A DNA stretch of 64,000 nt from Pezizomycotina sp. ARF18 (lineage: Eukaryota; Ascomycota). The notes under the pieces were generated by a model. That model was given only the letters and a program-made list of their open reading frames with translations. It ran no database searches and was not told the DNA's origin. Shown in pieces: positions 45,301 through 57,974 of this stretch; within the stretch, counting starts at the first letter, position 1, and each line of letters opens with the position of its first letter. The DNA lies in NCBI GenBank assembly GCA_002224055.1, contig AZLU01000041.1, positions 52,744 through 116,743 of the forward strand, in the 5' to 3' direction. The position numbers were made by a program, and so were the translations under genes.

Positions 45301-48149
45301 GGACGGAGTTTCTCCTAGTGTAATTCGTATAGAATGGAGACGTGTCGCGTACATCTACTTCGCAAGTTTGCCGTAGCCACGACGATTATGGGCTAGCTTG
45401 TGTGCCGCCTAGAGCGATATACTGGGGCGCTTGTTCAAAATTTATCTCCCGATAGTCCGTCGCCTGTTCTTTTTCAAATTACGATTCTATGGTTTATTGG
45501 CTCCTCCCGGTGTTTCCTGCCACGACAATGTGGGCCATGTTAGCGTCGATGGCTATGCACAAACCGCTTCCCGTCGGGATACCTTGGCGAAATTCAATAA
45601 AAAAAAAAAATTTTTTTTTTTTTTTTTCATTTTCCCGATAGTTTTTGTTTGCATTCTCGATCCTTTCAGATGTCGCGCTCTATCGTACATCCCTCGGGCT
45701 GCTGATGTCTACGTGCTCGGCGTTATGATCACGGTGCCGAATTTTTGGCATTCGTATGAGGCAAGCAGAAGGCACGCTAACCCACTCGTCGAAATTGGAT
45801 AGAAAATCCCATGGTGAGTGCCTATTTCTTGTACGTTCTTTCAGTTATTATCATGTGAGTCCTCTCCGGGAGCGGACATTGCTGGATATGCTACGCGCTA
45901 CAATCCCTCCCTGCCTTTCGATGCATGTTGTTATGGAACAAAATCTTCCTGATGAGATACTTATCGATCGAGACGTTATCGAGCGTGTTAACTATTCATA
46001 TTAATGTAGACATCGTCCCCAGACAATATAGTTCGGCATCCGTTCACGAAATCATGTAATCTACACAGTGGTATTAAACCCTCCGTGAGCGGTCCTTCAT
46101 CATGATTTGTCGTTTCAGGATTTCAATCCTAACATTACGCCGCAGTGTCTTGAGTCGAACGAGTGTCGATGGTCGAACCGTGTCACTGAGGCTTAGAGGT
46201 GAGAAAGGATGCTCATGAGATGAGGATGCATTTCTAAATGTTAAGACGGACCTCTGTCCCTCCACCTCGATAAATGCTTTCTTTTAACTTGAAGCGTTTC
46301 TCTAACTCCATAACATCCTAATGACAAAGGCTTTCGAGAGTTACTGGTCTATCCGACGTGCGGAAGGCTAACGTCGCTCATTCAAGCCTTTTTTTCTCTT
46401 CAGTTCGAGATCCAGGTTCATTGCAACGTTATCTTGCGAGGTTTGAGGCCTTTACATGCATTTTCGTTTAGTTTTCGATATATCACGCGGTGACATTTTT
46501 TTATCCTAAAGTGCTTCGACACAGGGAGTTCAGTGCTAATTCGCTTTATGGATTGCCGGGATCTTGGAGATCACCCACTAAGCGGCTATGGGTCTCCGAT
46601 CACGATAGTTAATATATGGTCGCACCGGACTTCCTTTACACTACTGACTACGCTGAAAAGGAACGCACGTGTATGGTCATACGGGAGGTCACGAATGCGT
46701 CCGCCATGGAATCTACGCGTTCGGTTCATTGCAGTCGGTTTTCGATTCTTCACTACATCTATAGATTTATCACCTAGGAATTTCCGAGCGTGATGGAGGA
46801 GCTATATGACGTGAGCACGGTGCGTACTAGCGTAATATGGGCGTTTGACTTCACGCGTACTTTGATTGAAAAAAAAAAAAAAAAAAAACAAGAGGGGGGA
46901 AGAGTAAACTTAGTATCCAGCGCTCGATGCTGAACAAACAAACCACATCGCCACCTGATCTTAAAGTGGAGGGTGCTTGCTACATATGATTGTTTTTCCA
47001 TCCGTGTGTTTTAGGACCTCGTATGTTTATGGTCGCGGCGTATACTGTGTGATAGTGCCGTTGCTGTAGCCGGACACCGTCACTCGCGGAAATAAAGGCC
47101 TCTACATTACTTGTGTACTCGAATACGTCTACAAATGCCAAGTTTATAATACCGTTGCTGGCTTGCCTCGTTCGATGTTGATTACCGCCCGCTTTGTAAT
47201 GACGTGCTATCGTCGTTTACTCCGATCTCGTCGCACGATAATGTTCACGTTGGTTCATAGCTTTGCGCCGCTTTAACGTAGATTCGGCTTTGTCGGATCC
47301 TGGATTATTGTAGAAATTCAGCGAGACCATTATGTGTTGCTCTCCTTATCTCGAGAGTACTCCAATGGGAAGTAGTATTTATGAAGATGCGTATGCGTTT
47401 CTCAGTATATTCTACGTGTAAATTGATGGTAAAAGTTTGCGGGTAAGTGTTTTTCTGCGAGTGCTAATCCAATATTTGTTTGTTGTTGCATGTTAAGTAA
47501 AAATGTTTGCAAAACAATTTGCTGGCAAAGTTTTCTCCCACATTTTTTGAGCAAGGCAAGGGCAAAAAAAAAAAAAAACCGCTGGCAAATTTTTTCCTAG
47601 TAAATATTGTAGCCTTAATGCGCTTTCCAGCGCGTTCTGTCAAATAGAAAACTGGTATTTAAATTTCCTATATGATAGACCTATAACGCTAAGCTATACA
47701 CAAAAGAAGAAATGTATAAATAAACGGAAATTCTTTTCTTTAGAGTATATAGAAGTCTAGAATGATGAAGGTTCAAAGTAGTTTAGCCACGTAAGATCAG
47801 GAAAAACAGGTAAAAGGTATGAAAGTATTATACAATAGAAGAAAAGGCGGCCTTCCCTCAAGGGAGAAACATGAGGAAACGAATATATGATGGAGATGAC
47901 AGATGAATACGCCAAAGCCAAAGGATATAAGGCAGTAACAGAAAAATAGCCAACAGATAAAACGCCGTGAAAATGAGTGGTCGTCATGGATGATGGATCA
48001 AAAAAAAAAAAAAAAAAACCGAAAAAAAAACCTGAAAAAAAGATAAAAAAAAATAAACTAGTAACACAGGTTGCTGAAGGTGTTGAAAAGTGGGGACCTG
48101 AGATGGTCAACCCGAGAAGGAGAAACATTAAATGCTAGGAAAAGATACG
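42374..48149. other. Long gene-free stretch
   Basis: The left 0.4 kb is the 3' flank of the preceding gene, with a (CACCAT)n stretch at about 42470-42495 and T-rich sequence. Beyond that only short frames, A/T runs (45600-45626, 46868-46888, 47565-47578, 48001-48018) and no motif. Nothing supportable. Confidence 0.5.
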
Positions 48150-50060
48150 TCAAATAGCTTCCTTCTTCGACCGCTCAGTTTCGAACGAGTCGTTGAACTT
48201 CTCACTGGTGCTAGTCTCAGGCCGCCGCGCCGCAGCTGCCGCCTTCGCGGCCTCTTTTGCTTCTCTTGCTTCGCGCTCCTTCCGCTCTTTTCGCGGGCGG
48301 CGCATGGCTTCGACCTCCACCACCATCTCTCTAAGTTCACGCTCGAGGTCGTGTTCGTCATCAAAGCTATCAAGAACACCCGTCGCGACAACTATATTCG
48401 GAATCTCTCCCTTCGCCTTTCTTGTGTTTTTCGTGTTCCCGCTCAAAGTCTATCGGCCTCAGAGCGCTTGTGATCGGTGAAGCGCACAGTCGGCGGTGTA
48501 AAATCAGCTGGAAAAATCGCCTGCGGGATCGTCGGCGTGATGCTAGGTGTAGGCCCTCCAGCGCAGGGACTTACAAACGTAGGTCCACCCTCGCACGGGT
48601 TTACAAAGTCGTTCATCCCTTCTGCGAAGAGACTGACATCGTCGCGCACCCGACACCGCTCTTAGACCATTTACTACCACCATCGAAGTCGTCCACGGCG
48701 CTGATTATAGCCCCTTCGCTACCGTGGCGGCGGCTACGCCTGTCGCTTACGGTACCGCATTCGATATCGTCGGTGCGGTTCTTACCTGACTTGCCGGCGT
48801 GTATGATAGACAGGGACGACGCGAGGCGCCGGTGGCGTGATAAAGTTTCCGCAGCGCGGTCCGCGATGCGAGACGCGAGGGTCTTGAGGTTCGGAATGCA
48901 GGCGCAGAAGATCGCGAGGTGGAGTTCCAGGTTCGACCAACATCATCGTGTCCGCGAGACGTAGGACCAGTCCTGGCTGTAGCAGAACTGTTTTAAGGAC
49001 ACGAGGCGAAGTATAGAGGCGATACAAGCGCTGTTACGAAGATCTTTGTGTCAGAAAAAGGATTCCTGGGCACGAACAACAGTTTTGTGTGACATGTTCC
49101 AAGGGGGTGACGCATGACAGTGGTTCGGAAAAATAGAAGATTTGGCTCGGAGGAATCTCCATTGAAAACTTACCAGGTTCCAAGGATAAAGAGGAAGGCT
49201 AATATTATTTTCTCCCGTGATCGAAGCCTCATTTTAGGGAGAGTAGACATCGGTAGGGCTCTAGAAGGTTCGAAAGATCAACCACTCGTCAGCATCCTTG
49301 ATACAAAAAAAGGGGGCAGAAAGACATCCTGAAACGATCAGAACCTGGAACTCGTGGGGTACATCCAACTTACAGCAAGATAAAGTCCGTGATGATCGTT
49401 ATATAGCCGATCGAACTGAAGTAGGCGTAACGGTGAAAGGCGGTTTCGCGTCGAGTATGTGGTTCCAGTAATCTATCGGCTTGAACTGGAAGAAGCCCAT
49501 GATGGGAAGACGTTACAAGAAGACCAATATCCATGCGAGGATCTTGCAGGCCCCTGCAACCTTGGCTGGGATCGGAAGAGGTAGTAGTAGAATATAAGGA
49601 TGGAGAGCTTGATGAGGCAGAGGTTCGGATAGTACGTGACTCGAGAGAACGAAGGCGAAGATGAGATGTTTCTGTGCTGCGATATCGTGACAATCCCAGA
49701 AGTGTGCCCTGCGTGAACGGATTCGAGGCTACAGGTACTCAATGATTGGAGATATGTTTAGCTGGCAGAAGGAATGAAGAAAGTCGTATTTGACGGAGTG
49801 TAGATCGTGAGATAGAGATCATGGTGATGAGGATTAGATAACAGGAATGTCCTTTTTTTTTTTTTTTTTTTGCCATCAAAACAAAAAAGGCGGTAGAGGA
49901 TGGGAAAATATAAATAAAATAAATAACTTGTTTCTGTTGTTGACTCACCAGCCTTTCTGCTATCTGCACCAACACGACATCCCCTAAAATAAACGAATAC
50001 GAGGAACGCGTTAGCCCACACGTCCACTGTCTCCCTCCACCATCACCCTTTTTCAATATC
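48150..50060 (-). CDS. Rhodopsin-domain integral membrane protein, fungal 7-TM family (frameshifted, several introns)
   Basis: Minus-strand trace in order: GDVVLVQIAERL (about 49950-49980, between a TTTTAG acceptor and a GTGAGT donor); HLIFAFVLSSHVL with CLIKLSILIFYYYLF; VAGACKILAWILVFL; MGFFQFKPIDYWNHILDAKP and FHRYAYFSSIGYITIITDFI; then after an intron LPMSTLPKMRLRSREKIILA / FLFILGTW; then after another intron SQDWSY and WSNLELHLAIFCACIPNL. The K-L-S-I-L-x-F-Y-Y-x-L-F, tD-F-I, LPxxxLxKM-R-K and WS-x-x-E-x-x-x-x-I-x-C-A-x-x-P-x-L signatures are those of the fungal rhodopsin-domain (PTH11-like) family: plasma-membrane proteins of unknown ligand, abundant in Pezizomycotina. A hydrophilic tail follows (RRSRRHGSEGAIISAVDDFD, then ERELREMVVEVEAMRRPRKE and an Ala/Lys-rich end at 48150). 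The exact start is unclear. Confidence 0.78.
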
Positions 50061-50069
50061 GTCAACCAG

Positions 50070-50870
50070 ATGGAGAGTACCCTCAGCCCTCAGGAGCACA
50101 GTCGAACGAGAGGAAGCATGAGCGGCAATAACCACGCAATGGAGAGCCCTATGGGCAGTCTCGTTGTGCTTCAGGTCCCAGAAGGTTCTGCAGACGCACG
50201 GCTGCCAGACGCCTCACACTGGAGAACGACGAGTCCCAACGCCAGAAAGCAGGTACATCCCTCCTCGTTCTCCTCCAGGGCTCGAGAGTTTGACTCTCCA
50301 AGCAGTTTCTTTCCAGGAAAGAAAAGGTCCACTAACAAATGCCATCCAGCACAGGTGATCGTCCCACCGCAGCTTCGAACACGAAATCCACCGCGAAGAC
50401 ATCCTCATCAGGACCAAGAGAACGATATCGCCGTCAGTATCCACACAGCATCGCTCCTTTCCTGCACGCACTGTCGTCTGCTAACCCGTCCAATATTCGC
50501 GCACCTTGCTCCGTCGACGAGCCCAATCCGAACCCGAGAGTGGTACTTATATCGAGCAGTATCGGGGACGCGTTGACGATTGTCGAGAAAGACGGCGAGT
50601 GGACGATTTGTCGGAGGGTCATGTTTGCGAATTGTCGGGCCGTCAGTTGCAGTGCTCCGACAGCACGAGGTGGTTGATGTCCACGCTCCCCGGACTTGCC
50701 ATCTTGAATGGCAAACGTCCCCAAAGGTATAGGGGACGGGAGAAGGGAAGGAGAAGAGACCACAGCCAACTTTTACCTGAAAGAAAGGTTGGCCTGTGTC
50801 CAGAAAGTTTGGTAAGTTCAGACCTTGTTATAAGGAATCTTCCTCCATCGGATGGAAATGGGTAAAATGA
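50070..50870. other. GC-rich stretch with overlapping open frames, gene unclear
   Basis: Both strands are open: plus 50070-50576 (Ser/Pro/Arg-rich) and 50339-50677 (VVLISSSIGDALTIVEKDGE), and minus 50434-50769 (QIVHSPSFSTIVNASPILLD). Composition suggests an exon. It could be the 5' part of the rhodopsin-domain gene (minus) or a divergent gene (plus). No domain decides between them. Confidence 0.3.
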
Positions 50871-52250
50871 TAAAAATTGTTCCGACCGAAGAAGCGAAAA
50901 AGAAGAGACGAAATTAAAAGATTACAAGGCAAAAACACCGGACCCAAATTAACAAACAAAAAAAAAATTTCTTATATACAAATATAAAAATTAGGGTGAA
51001 AAGAAAATATCACAAAGAGAGAAAAAAAGAATAAATATTGATTCTAATTTATTCCTTCTTCACCTACTTAGGGGAATCTCGAATGGAGAGTCTGAATAAG
51101 GGAGAGAAGGAGGAAAAGAAAAAAATAAGTTGTATCGGGTGTCTTTGCTTTTCTTCTGTCAACAAAAAGAGGAGTTTTTTTTTACAGAAATCTCCTCCGT
51201 GTGGGGTTGGAATCCTTCATCCAGGTGAGTGGGCACCACCGCCGACAAATGACTTCGTACGTGGAAAAGGAGACGATCTTACCCCCTCGCCAATAGCGTA
51301 CTGGGTTCGACAATCCTCATGGAGAACAAACCTCGCAACGGAACCGAAGGGAAGCAAACCTAGCCTGTCAGATCCGTATATCCTTCACATTTCACTTCAT
51401 CAAATCAAAGCAGCAAGTCTTCTTTTCCTTCCCCAATCTACGCGAGTAGATATGAGTAAAACCAGTGAATGTGAGTAAAACTTATTTCGCTGTAGGTTCA
51501 CTTTTTAGGTCCTGTTTTTCTTACGTTGTATACATGGACCTCTCATTTTTCTTTATAAGTCCCCCACTTTCTTAAACCTTCTGGCCTTTTTTTGGGGGGG
51601 GTTTTAAGCGGTGCGTGGGTCGGTCTATCGGCGATGTTACCTCCGCTAGGCATCTTTACGAAGCTTCAAGGTAAACAAATACCTTCGGGAGAAATAAAAA
51701 TGAAATAAAAAGTTCTCCACACAACAAGAAGAAAGGTCCATCTCAAGAGGCGTCAAGCGCTAAACCGTAGGGGGCTACAGATGGAAGCTTTTTCACCTCG
51801 ACGCGGACTTCGAAGCTTTTTCACCTCGACGCGGACTTCGATGCATCGTGCTTCAAGGGATTGGACAGGGAAAACGCGCCCACTGCACAAGCAGTTCGGT
51901 GGTGGCGTTCTGGCAGAATATCTGTGATCACCAATATATTGGGGAAGAAGGCAGAATGTCCTCTACTCTGCTAATCCTCAAAATGCGATTTGTCTCGTAT
52001 TCCAGAATTAATGATGAAAGGCTGGATCGTGACTTTTTGGTCAGAACTCGTTGAACTCCGAGAGCCATATCACGGATCCATCATAGGGCAAAGATTGAAA
52101 ACCTTTGTCGTCAAATCTGACTGAAGTTTTCTTTTTGTTTTCTGAGATTTCGCGACTTCATGTTTCGGCCCTCCTGCCTATTCCTGGCTGGCCCCACTTC
52201 ACGAATCTCCGTCATCCGAAAGGAAGTGAGATTTAATCTCCCGCGAATTT
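50871..52250. other. Intergenic, with a 28-bp tandem repeat
   Basis: AT-rich spacer with A tracts near 50959-50968, a G8 run at 51594-51601 and the tandem repeat listed separately. An open frame at 51038-51478 has no recognisable feature. No gene supported. Confidence 0.45.
51784..51840. repeat. 28-bp direct repeat x 2
   Basis: Two adjacent identical copies of a unit beginning GAAGCTTTTTCACCTCGACG and ending GCGGACTTC. They contain HindIII-type AAGCTT. Perfect identity means a recent event or an assembly artefact. Confidence 0.85.
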
Positions 52251-53820
52251 TTGAAGCAAATCAAAACAGAAAGCAGCGGCAAACCAATTGATACCAAGGT
52301 AACGGAGTTTCTGCTTAATCCTCGTCTTTTATATATTATCACGGATGACGGCAAGACATGTCGGTCATTCTGCGAAAAAGTATCTGGCTGTTTGAAAACT
52401 AGGTTCAAGCTCTGTTTACTCATTGACCTACCGCCAAATAGCAGTAAAAACGTGTGCAGCTGTCCAAGATGCATTAGTGCGCGTTGTAACAACGTGGCCA
52501 AAAGGTTTAATTTACTTCAAATACCAACAAGCTATCAACGCGTCTTTTGGCAAGAGAGTTGTGATCGAAGGGCTTTTCTATTCAGGTGACAAAATCAAAC
52601 ATGAAGACAAATGCCGGCAAGATCTCTCCAAACTGCAGGATTATCCCCAGAATAGCCAGGAGATGGCTTGAGATCTTTCGGTATTGGAGGATTTATGGAT
52701 TTTCCGTACTTAGAGTCCTTTACCCGTTCGATTCTCCCTGAATAAGAGCGGAGGTGAGTGACGTTCTACTACTCTCATTGACAACACCAACATTTATCTT
52801 CTCGAATACTCGACATGCCTCTCCTCAACTACAAACGTCGAAAGACAGGAGCAAGTATTTTCTATTTTGATGATCACGGTCCCCTTATCTTAGAACCATT
52901 CTTGAGACACGAAGATGACATTGACCAAGTTGCGCATCCGCCGGCTTACTCCACAGCGTAATGATCAGAACGCGATAGCAACACGTTACATATATCCGGG
53001 TTGCAAGGTACGAAATGCATAGAAAGCTTCAGAGCTTTCAAAACCGGATTATCCGTCTACATCTTTTTGGCAATATACCTTTTGGCCGCTTCTCTTGTAA
53101 CGTTTTTTAAAAAGTAAGGTGTTTATGATCTCCCCTTTAAATTGCGCACCTGGCGTCGAAGATCGTTTTTGATGTTCTGTGGAATCTACCTTGGCGGATA
53201 TATCTCGACCGGTTAACCCGGCGAGTGCAACTTCTTTTCTCCTCTTTACCAATGTTTGGAAGTTCACGACTAGCGTTTATGACAGCACGATTCATTCACT
53301 TCAGCTGCTCCGCGCTTAACGATCGTTTCTCAGTAGCAGTTATAGGTCGTTGATACTTAATCGCATTCGATTGGAAACTTCGCTCCCAGTCATTTTATTT
53401 CAACTGGAAAAACTACAAGGCGTTGAAACAATAAAAAGCCCTTTCTCAGAAATTTATCCCTATTTTCTGCGCTTTACTTTCAAGGATAATATCTTCAGGA
53501 CTCCAACGCATCGAAAATTCGAAAAAATTCTCTGGGTGCAAGCTGATGGCGGCTCTATCCGAACTTTTACGCTCACCACAATCCTTTGAGAGTTTGGTTT
53601 CGCCAACATTTTTCGAGTATAGTCCATTCTTACAAGTTACAATACATGCAAGCAGACGTTCAACGATTGTACTCCGAGTCCTCCCGGTACGTAGAAGCGT
53701 TTATTAAGAACGCGTGTGTACCCGGCGATTCTCGTGGGTATAATTATAAATCTACATCAGAAAAAACACCTTCCAAGAGAACGCCACGATACAAAACATT
53801 GTCTCTATGATTGTAAAGTA
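52251..53820 (+). other. Possible decayed coding region
   Basis: Several plus-strand pieces look protein-like, but none belongs to a family I know: TCAAVQDALVRVVTTWPKGL and FGKRVVIEGLFYSGDKIK (52423-52671); FGIGGFMDFPYLESF (about 52680-52735); a complete 48-aa ORF at 52815-52961 (MPLLNYKRRKTGASIFYFDD) after a GTGAGT donor-like site at 52754; and two 75-79 codon frames at 53350-53810. Stops separate them. It may be a transposon relic or chance. Confidence 0.2.
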
Positions 53821-55139
53821 ACGCCCTGAGATTATCACTATCACTCATGGCGTCTTTGGCAGTGTGTTGATAATTGACCGAGACTTAAAAAAAAAAAATT
53901 TTTTTCGTTTTCATTAAATTAAGTGAAGAAATTAAAAAAAAAAGACGACATTTTTGCCTAAATTTTGCCCGATCTGTTTGAAAACAAGCAGATAACGCGA
54001 AAGGGCGTGTTTTGGCCTCTTCTTCCCCCGTCTCCACACCGGCTCATAATCTCGGATATTCACGTTCTCCCGCCGCCTTTTCTTGGCCAAAATAAACAGC
54101 CACCAGATTGCTTACGGCGATTTTCATCTCTCTCCTATATTCCACCGGCTAGCGAGGGCACTCAGGGTGCAGAATTAGTTGTTGACAAAAATATGCATTC
54201 CAATAGAAAACAACCTCGAAGGCATCAATATCTGACTCGCGATATCGAACTTTCATGGAACCACCCCTTATTGTCCTTGAGCCCTGTGAGGCTGCACTTC
54301 TCCTTCTTAAAGGATTCTAGAATAATCTGACACGTTCAATACAGATATAGGAGGAAAAAACCTTCGCACGGAAAAGACTGCATCCGCAAGATTTTACCTT
54401 CGATAGGTCATTTTGACCAGGGAATTCCATGACGCTCATAATTCCATACTCAGCGTCAGAGAAAAGTAAGCAAAGTTGATGCTTTCAACCAGCTTCAACT
54501 TATTATAGGGATTTTTTGGTGGTTTCCCTCACCCTATTCTTTCCAAAACTGACAAGGGCCGGAAGTGCACAGTCGGGGGATTTCGCAGCCGTTTATGGAA
54601 CCTGTAAGGCAGTGGTCTTTTTTCTACTCACTCCGAACGACTCGACAGAGTCCTATTTTAAAACCTATATAAATTGATTAAGCCCGCGATTTGCATGGGA
54701 TTTTATTATTCTCCAGAAGCCGGCGAAGGGGTGGGGTGCATCCGCAACTTTTGGAAAAAGCATGAGCGGGCGACGTTAACTGCTTCGAGTTATAATGCCC
54801 CGAAGAAATGTTTGTTATATGCCTCCAGAAACATTTTTTGCTTTCTTTTCTGTAAGAAGTAGTAAGATTAAAAAAGTGGGGAAGGTATATATCAGTGTAA
54901 TTCGAATACAATAGTATTGCCGGTGCAATATTATAGAAATGTCTCAATAGGAGGAGCCGGAGACATCTCCGGCGCTTTGATTTGTTTACTACATTAGTTT
55001 CCGGACTTTTCTTATCTTGAAACGTCCACGCGTTCTCTCACCAGAACCACTTCCTCTCATCAGGCGTCTTCTATCTACTGACACCATTAGATAATCCATC
55101 AATTAACTACCTTCCCCTAACAGCAAATTCTTTTGGAGA
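53821..55139. other. Intergenic
   Basis: AT-rich, with A/T tracts at 53888-53902 and 53934-53941. No gene supported. The last 100 bp is C/T-rich with CTAAC elements, probably leader or 5' intron of the next gene. Confidence 0.45.
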
Positions 55140-55642
55140 ATGTCGTCCCTTTCCCCTGCCCAAGCTTCAAACCCCCGAACCCCCGGTTACACCGTCTCCA
55201 ATCTTCGGTATTACCGCACTAGTTCCGAAACCTCTCACCTCACCCCTTGGACCGGGATCCCCGGGTGCAACCTTGGCTGTCTATTTTCTGGAACCCGCGG
55301 GGGTTTACATCGCTTCAACCGTCCCCGGTCGAGGTTGCAATCGATAAACTTTTTTATTTATGATCCGACGTTTGATGTTCCAGGCGCGACGAGCCTGTTG
55401 GTGAGTATTACTGGACGACAGAGAATGTAATTCGGTTAGCGTCATATTCGCAAATTTATGACCGTATCAACGTATTTATAAGATTCGAGAATGGGAATTT
55501 AAGTGGAATTTTCGAAATCGGCGAAGCGGAGCTTGAAAATGGTCAATGCTTGAGGTTTGTAATCTTCAAGGTTGATACGTCCGAGCAATGTAACTTTGAG
55601 ATTCTAGTTGATGTCAGATCATGGGTATGTGCTCTGAGTTGA
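55140..55642 (+). CDS. Unrecognised small protein, about 165 aa (two frameshifts)
   Basis: From ATG 55140: MSSLSPAQASNPRTPGYTVS and NLRYYRTSSETSH; then another frame, GATLAVYFLEPAGVYIASTV / PGRGCNR; then FFIYDPTFDVPG; then from about 55390 DEPVGEYYWTTENVIRLASY, SQIYDRINVFIRFENGNLSG, IFEIGEAELENGQCLRFVIF, KVDTSEQCNFEILVDVRSWV and a stop at 55640-55642. The last 80 codons are open and strongly protein-like, with alternating hydrophobic residues suggesting a beta-rich fold. There is no signal peptide. I do not recognise the family; a lectin-like or capsid-like beta sandwich is conceivable but unsupported. A GTGAGT at 55402 could instead be a splice donor, though reading through it gives the better protein. 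Confidence 0.5.
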
Positions 55643-57974
55643 GAAGATTGTTATGTTAGGCTGGTGGGCGACGGAGCACAGCGCGTAGTTTTGGGATCCT
55701 GCCTATACCTACGGGTTGAATTATAACTTCATGAATCATTTTACTGTTCAACACCGTAAATGCCACTATCTATCTTGACCTGAATATAAATAGCGAGGTT
55801 ATATAGTATTACAGTTCGTACATAGAGCCCGAATTTTTGAGATATTTCAGATCCGCTTCCTTGGCTCTTTTTTTTTTCTTTCCTTTTCTTCTTCTAATAT
55901 TAATTCCTAAGACAAATTATTATAAATATTTCTAGGAACGTTTATCTTCTCCAGCAATAAAATTACATAAAGCAACAATTAACTAGTGCAAATTTTACTA
56001 ACATTTAAAACAGTCGATACAACAACTTCGACCCTTGATATCTGTGAGTTCTTTACTAGTACAATGTACCGTACGAATAATTTCTATATACCCTGCTAAA
56101 CTCACTCAACGAAAACGCCATATATTTTAAAGCTCTTTACTATTACCACATTGATTCGCCAGATTACCGCGTCCCACATTCATTGCTTGCTATAACTTTG
56201 AACAAAGAAGCAACAAATATGTTCAACAATCACCTTACTTAGGCAGGGCCTGTATCATATCTAGTGGTCCATCAACTTGATGTTATCTTCCGCCCTTAAA
56301 AACACTGATATTGCAGAACTGATTAGGTGGCTGGGGCTATTGTACAAAATTGACCTAATTAAACAAAACCCCTATTTCATAGGAAGGCTATCCCTTCAAT
56401 CGAAGGGGATAATGAACTACCGTATCGAAACGTGTTCAAATTTGTGATATACCAAGAGTACCGACAGCTTTACACATAGTGCACTACTGTGTATGGGATC
56501 AAATGGAATATCGTCCTCTATCGGTGTACTGATGCTCGGACTTAATCTGTTGTAAGGTGAGAAACAAAGATCAATGTTCTATTTCACGAAGCTTACAAGC
56601 CATACTGTTTTGAGTTTTGAGTTTACCTCATGGGATTTGTTGCAGATATAGCTGACGGGATCGCCTTGGCTTCAGAATCGAAATCTCGTCATGTTAGTTC
56701 CCTGGCCTTCATAATGCGAGCTTTTAGATGGACAATGTTCGCCTACGACGCGATGAAGTGTCCGAACACCATAGCAGTTACCAAAGCGCGATCACCGTGA
56801 CGGTGAGTTTGCCTCGCGCGCTTTAGCAGGTTCAAGCTACCACATCGCCTGTGACGTAGCCTCAATAAGGTTATCGAGCTCCACGCAAACTCGGCCTTGT
56901 GATACACATAGGCGATTCGTGAGACCAGATCGAATTATATCGTATGCCCGTTGGGCAAATTAAGGCACCTGATGATAGCGCATCTGCTATCAATCCATCC
57001 ATCATGAGAACGGATAGCTACTGGACCTTTCCATGATGACTACTATAAGGTCTTGACTTTGATCGGTATATCGACGATTCAATCGTCAAGTAGCGCTCGC
57101 CGTTAGCTATACATAGAAGAGAACTTTGCGGGACGCCGATTCGCGTAGTTTCATAAAAGTAGACCTAAAGTAAGTGCCTGTAGTCAACGAATACGCCATG
57201 CGAGTGAAACAACGTCAGCGCGAGCGTCAAAAGATCAAACAATACCTAACGGAGTTATTATGAATAACTATATAATAGTTGGAAGATCGGCTGACTCTGA
57301 CGAGTTTTTGCGCAATGTACGTTCGGCCACACATCTGCTGGTGGGATTTTCATACAATGGGTACGTGACCATTGCGGCGATATCACGAGAGCTAAAGAAA
57401 TCAAAGATAAACTCCACTGTCTCAGATCTTTATTTCTAAAGAGAATTTATAGGGATTCGGCAAAGGAGGGTGTGGGTGGGGGGGAGGAAGCTGCTGCTGT
57501 GGCCGCAGTACCAGCAGTAATTAAGGAGGATCTAAAGTAATATGATAACTTTGGTCCGCTGTCTCCGAGCTTTGAAGCAGCTGTCGGTATCTTGACTACT
57601 TAGCACTTAGTACTCGCTAAATCATTCATTTTTATCGTTTCAGAAGTTCAAAATGCAGATAATCAGTAGCGATATTGTAAAAGAAACAACGGTTGCGAAA
57701 AAGAACAAGAAAAATAAAGAATATAATGCCGCCATTAACGAAGAAGACTAGTAAAAGGAGAGAGAAACACAACAAAAGCTCAGAAGACCCCAAAGTGCTT
57801 TACCAAGAAAAAAGGGTAGTGAAATAAAAAAAAAAAAAAAAAAAAAAAAAGGGTTTGGCGTATGACTATAATTCCACCACTGCCTTTTCTTCCTATCTAC
57901 TCGGGAATCTTACGCATACAGCTGGCGCATGAGCGTTCTCCAATTCGCGTCGTTGAAAGCATGGATCCCGATGA
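55643..57974. other. Intergenic, one small ORF and a poly(A) run
   Basis: No gene firmly supported. A complete 59-aa plus-strand ORF lies at 57260-57439 (MNNYIIVGRSADSDEFLRNV...KKSKINS), protein-like but unrecognised. A G-rich patch (57471-57487) is followed by EEAAAVAAVPAVIKEDLK and a stop at 57540, perhaps the end of a lost exon. An A23 run is at about 57829-57851. Confidence 0.35.

Noticed and set aside
45431-45802. 123-codon plus-strand frame with Lys/Phe runs
   Set aside because: Carried by an A/T homopolymer; no coding bias on either side.
48193-48480. Plus-strand Ser/Arg-rich frames opposite the rhodopsin-gene tail
   Set aside because: Mirror of the Glu/Lys/Ala-rich minus-strand coding; the minus strand connects to the membrane domain.
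19329-50060. MFS, P450 and rhodopsin genes as one biosynthetic cluster
   Set aside because: They are separated by 11-15 kb of non-coding sequence and no core synthase is present.
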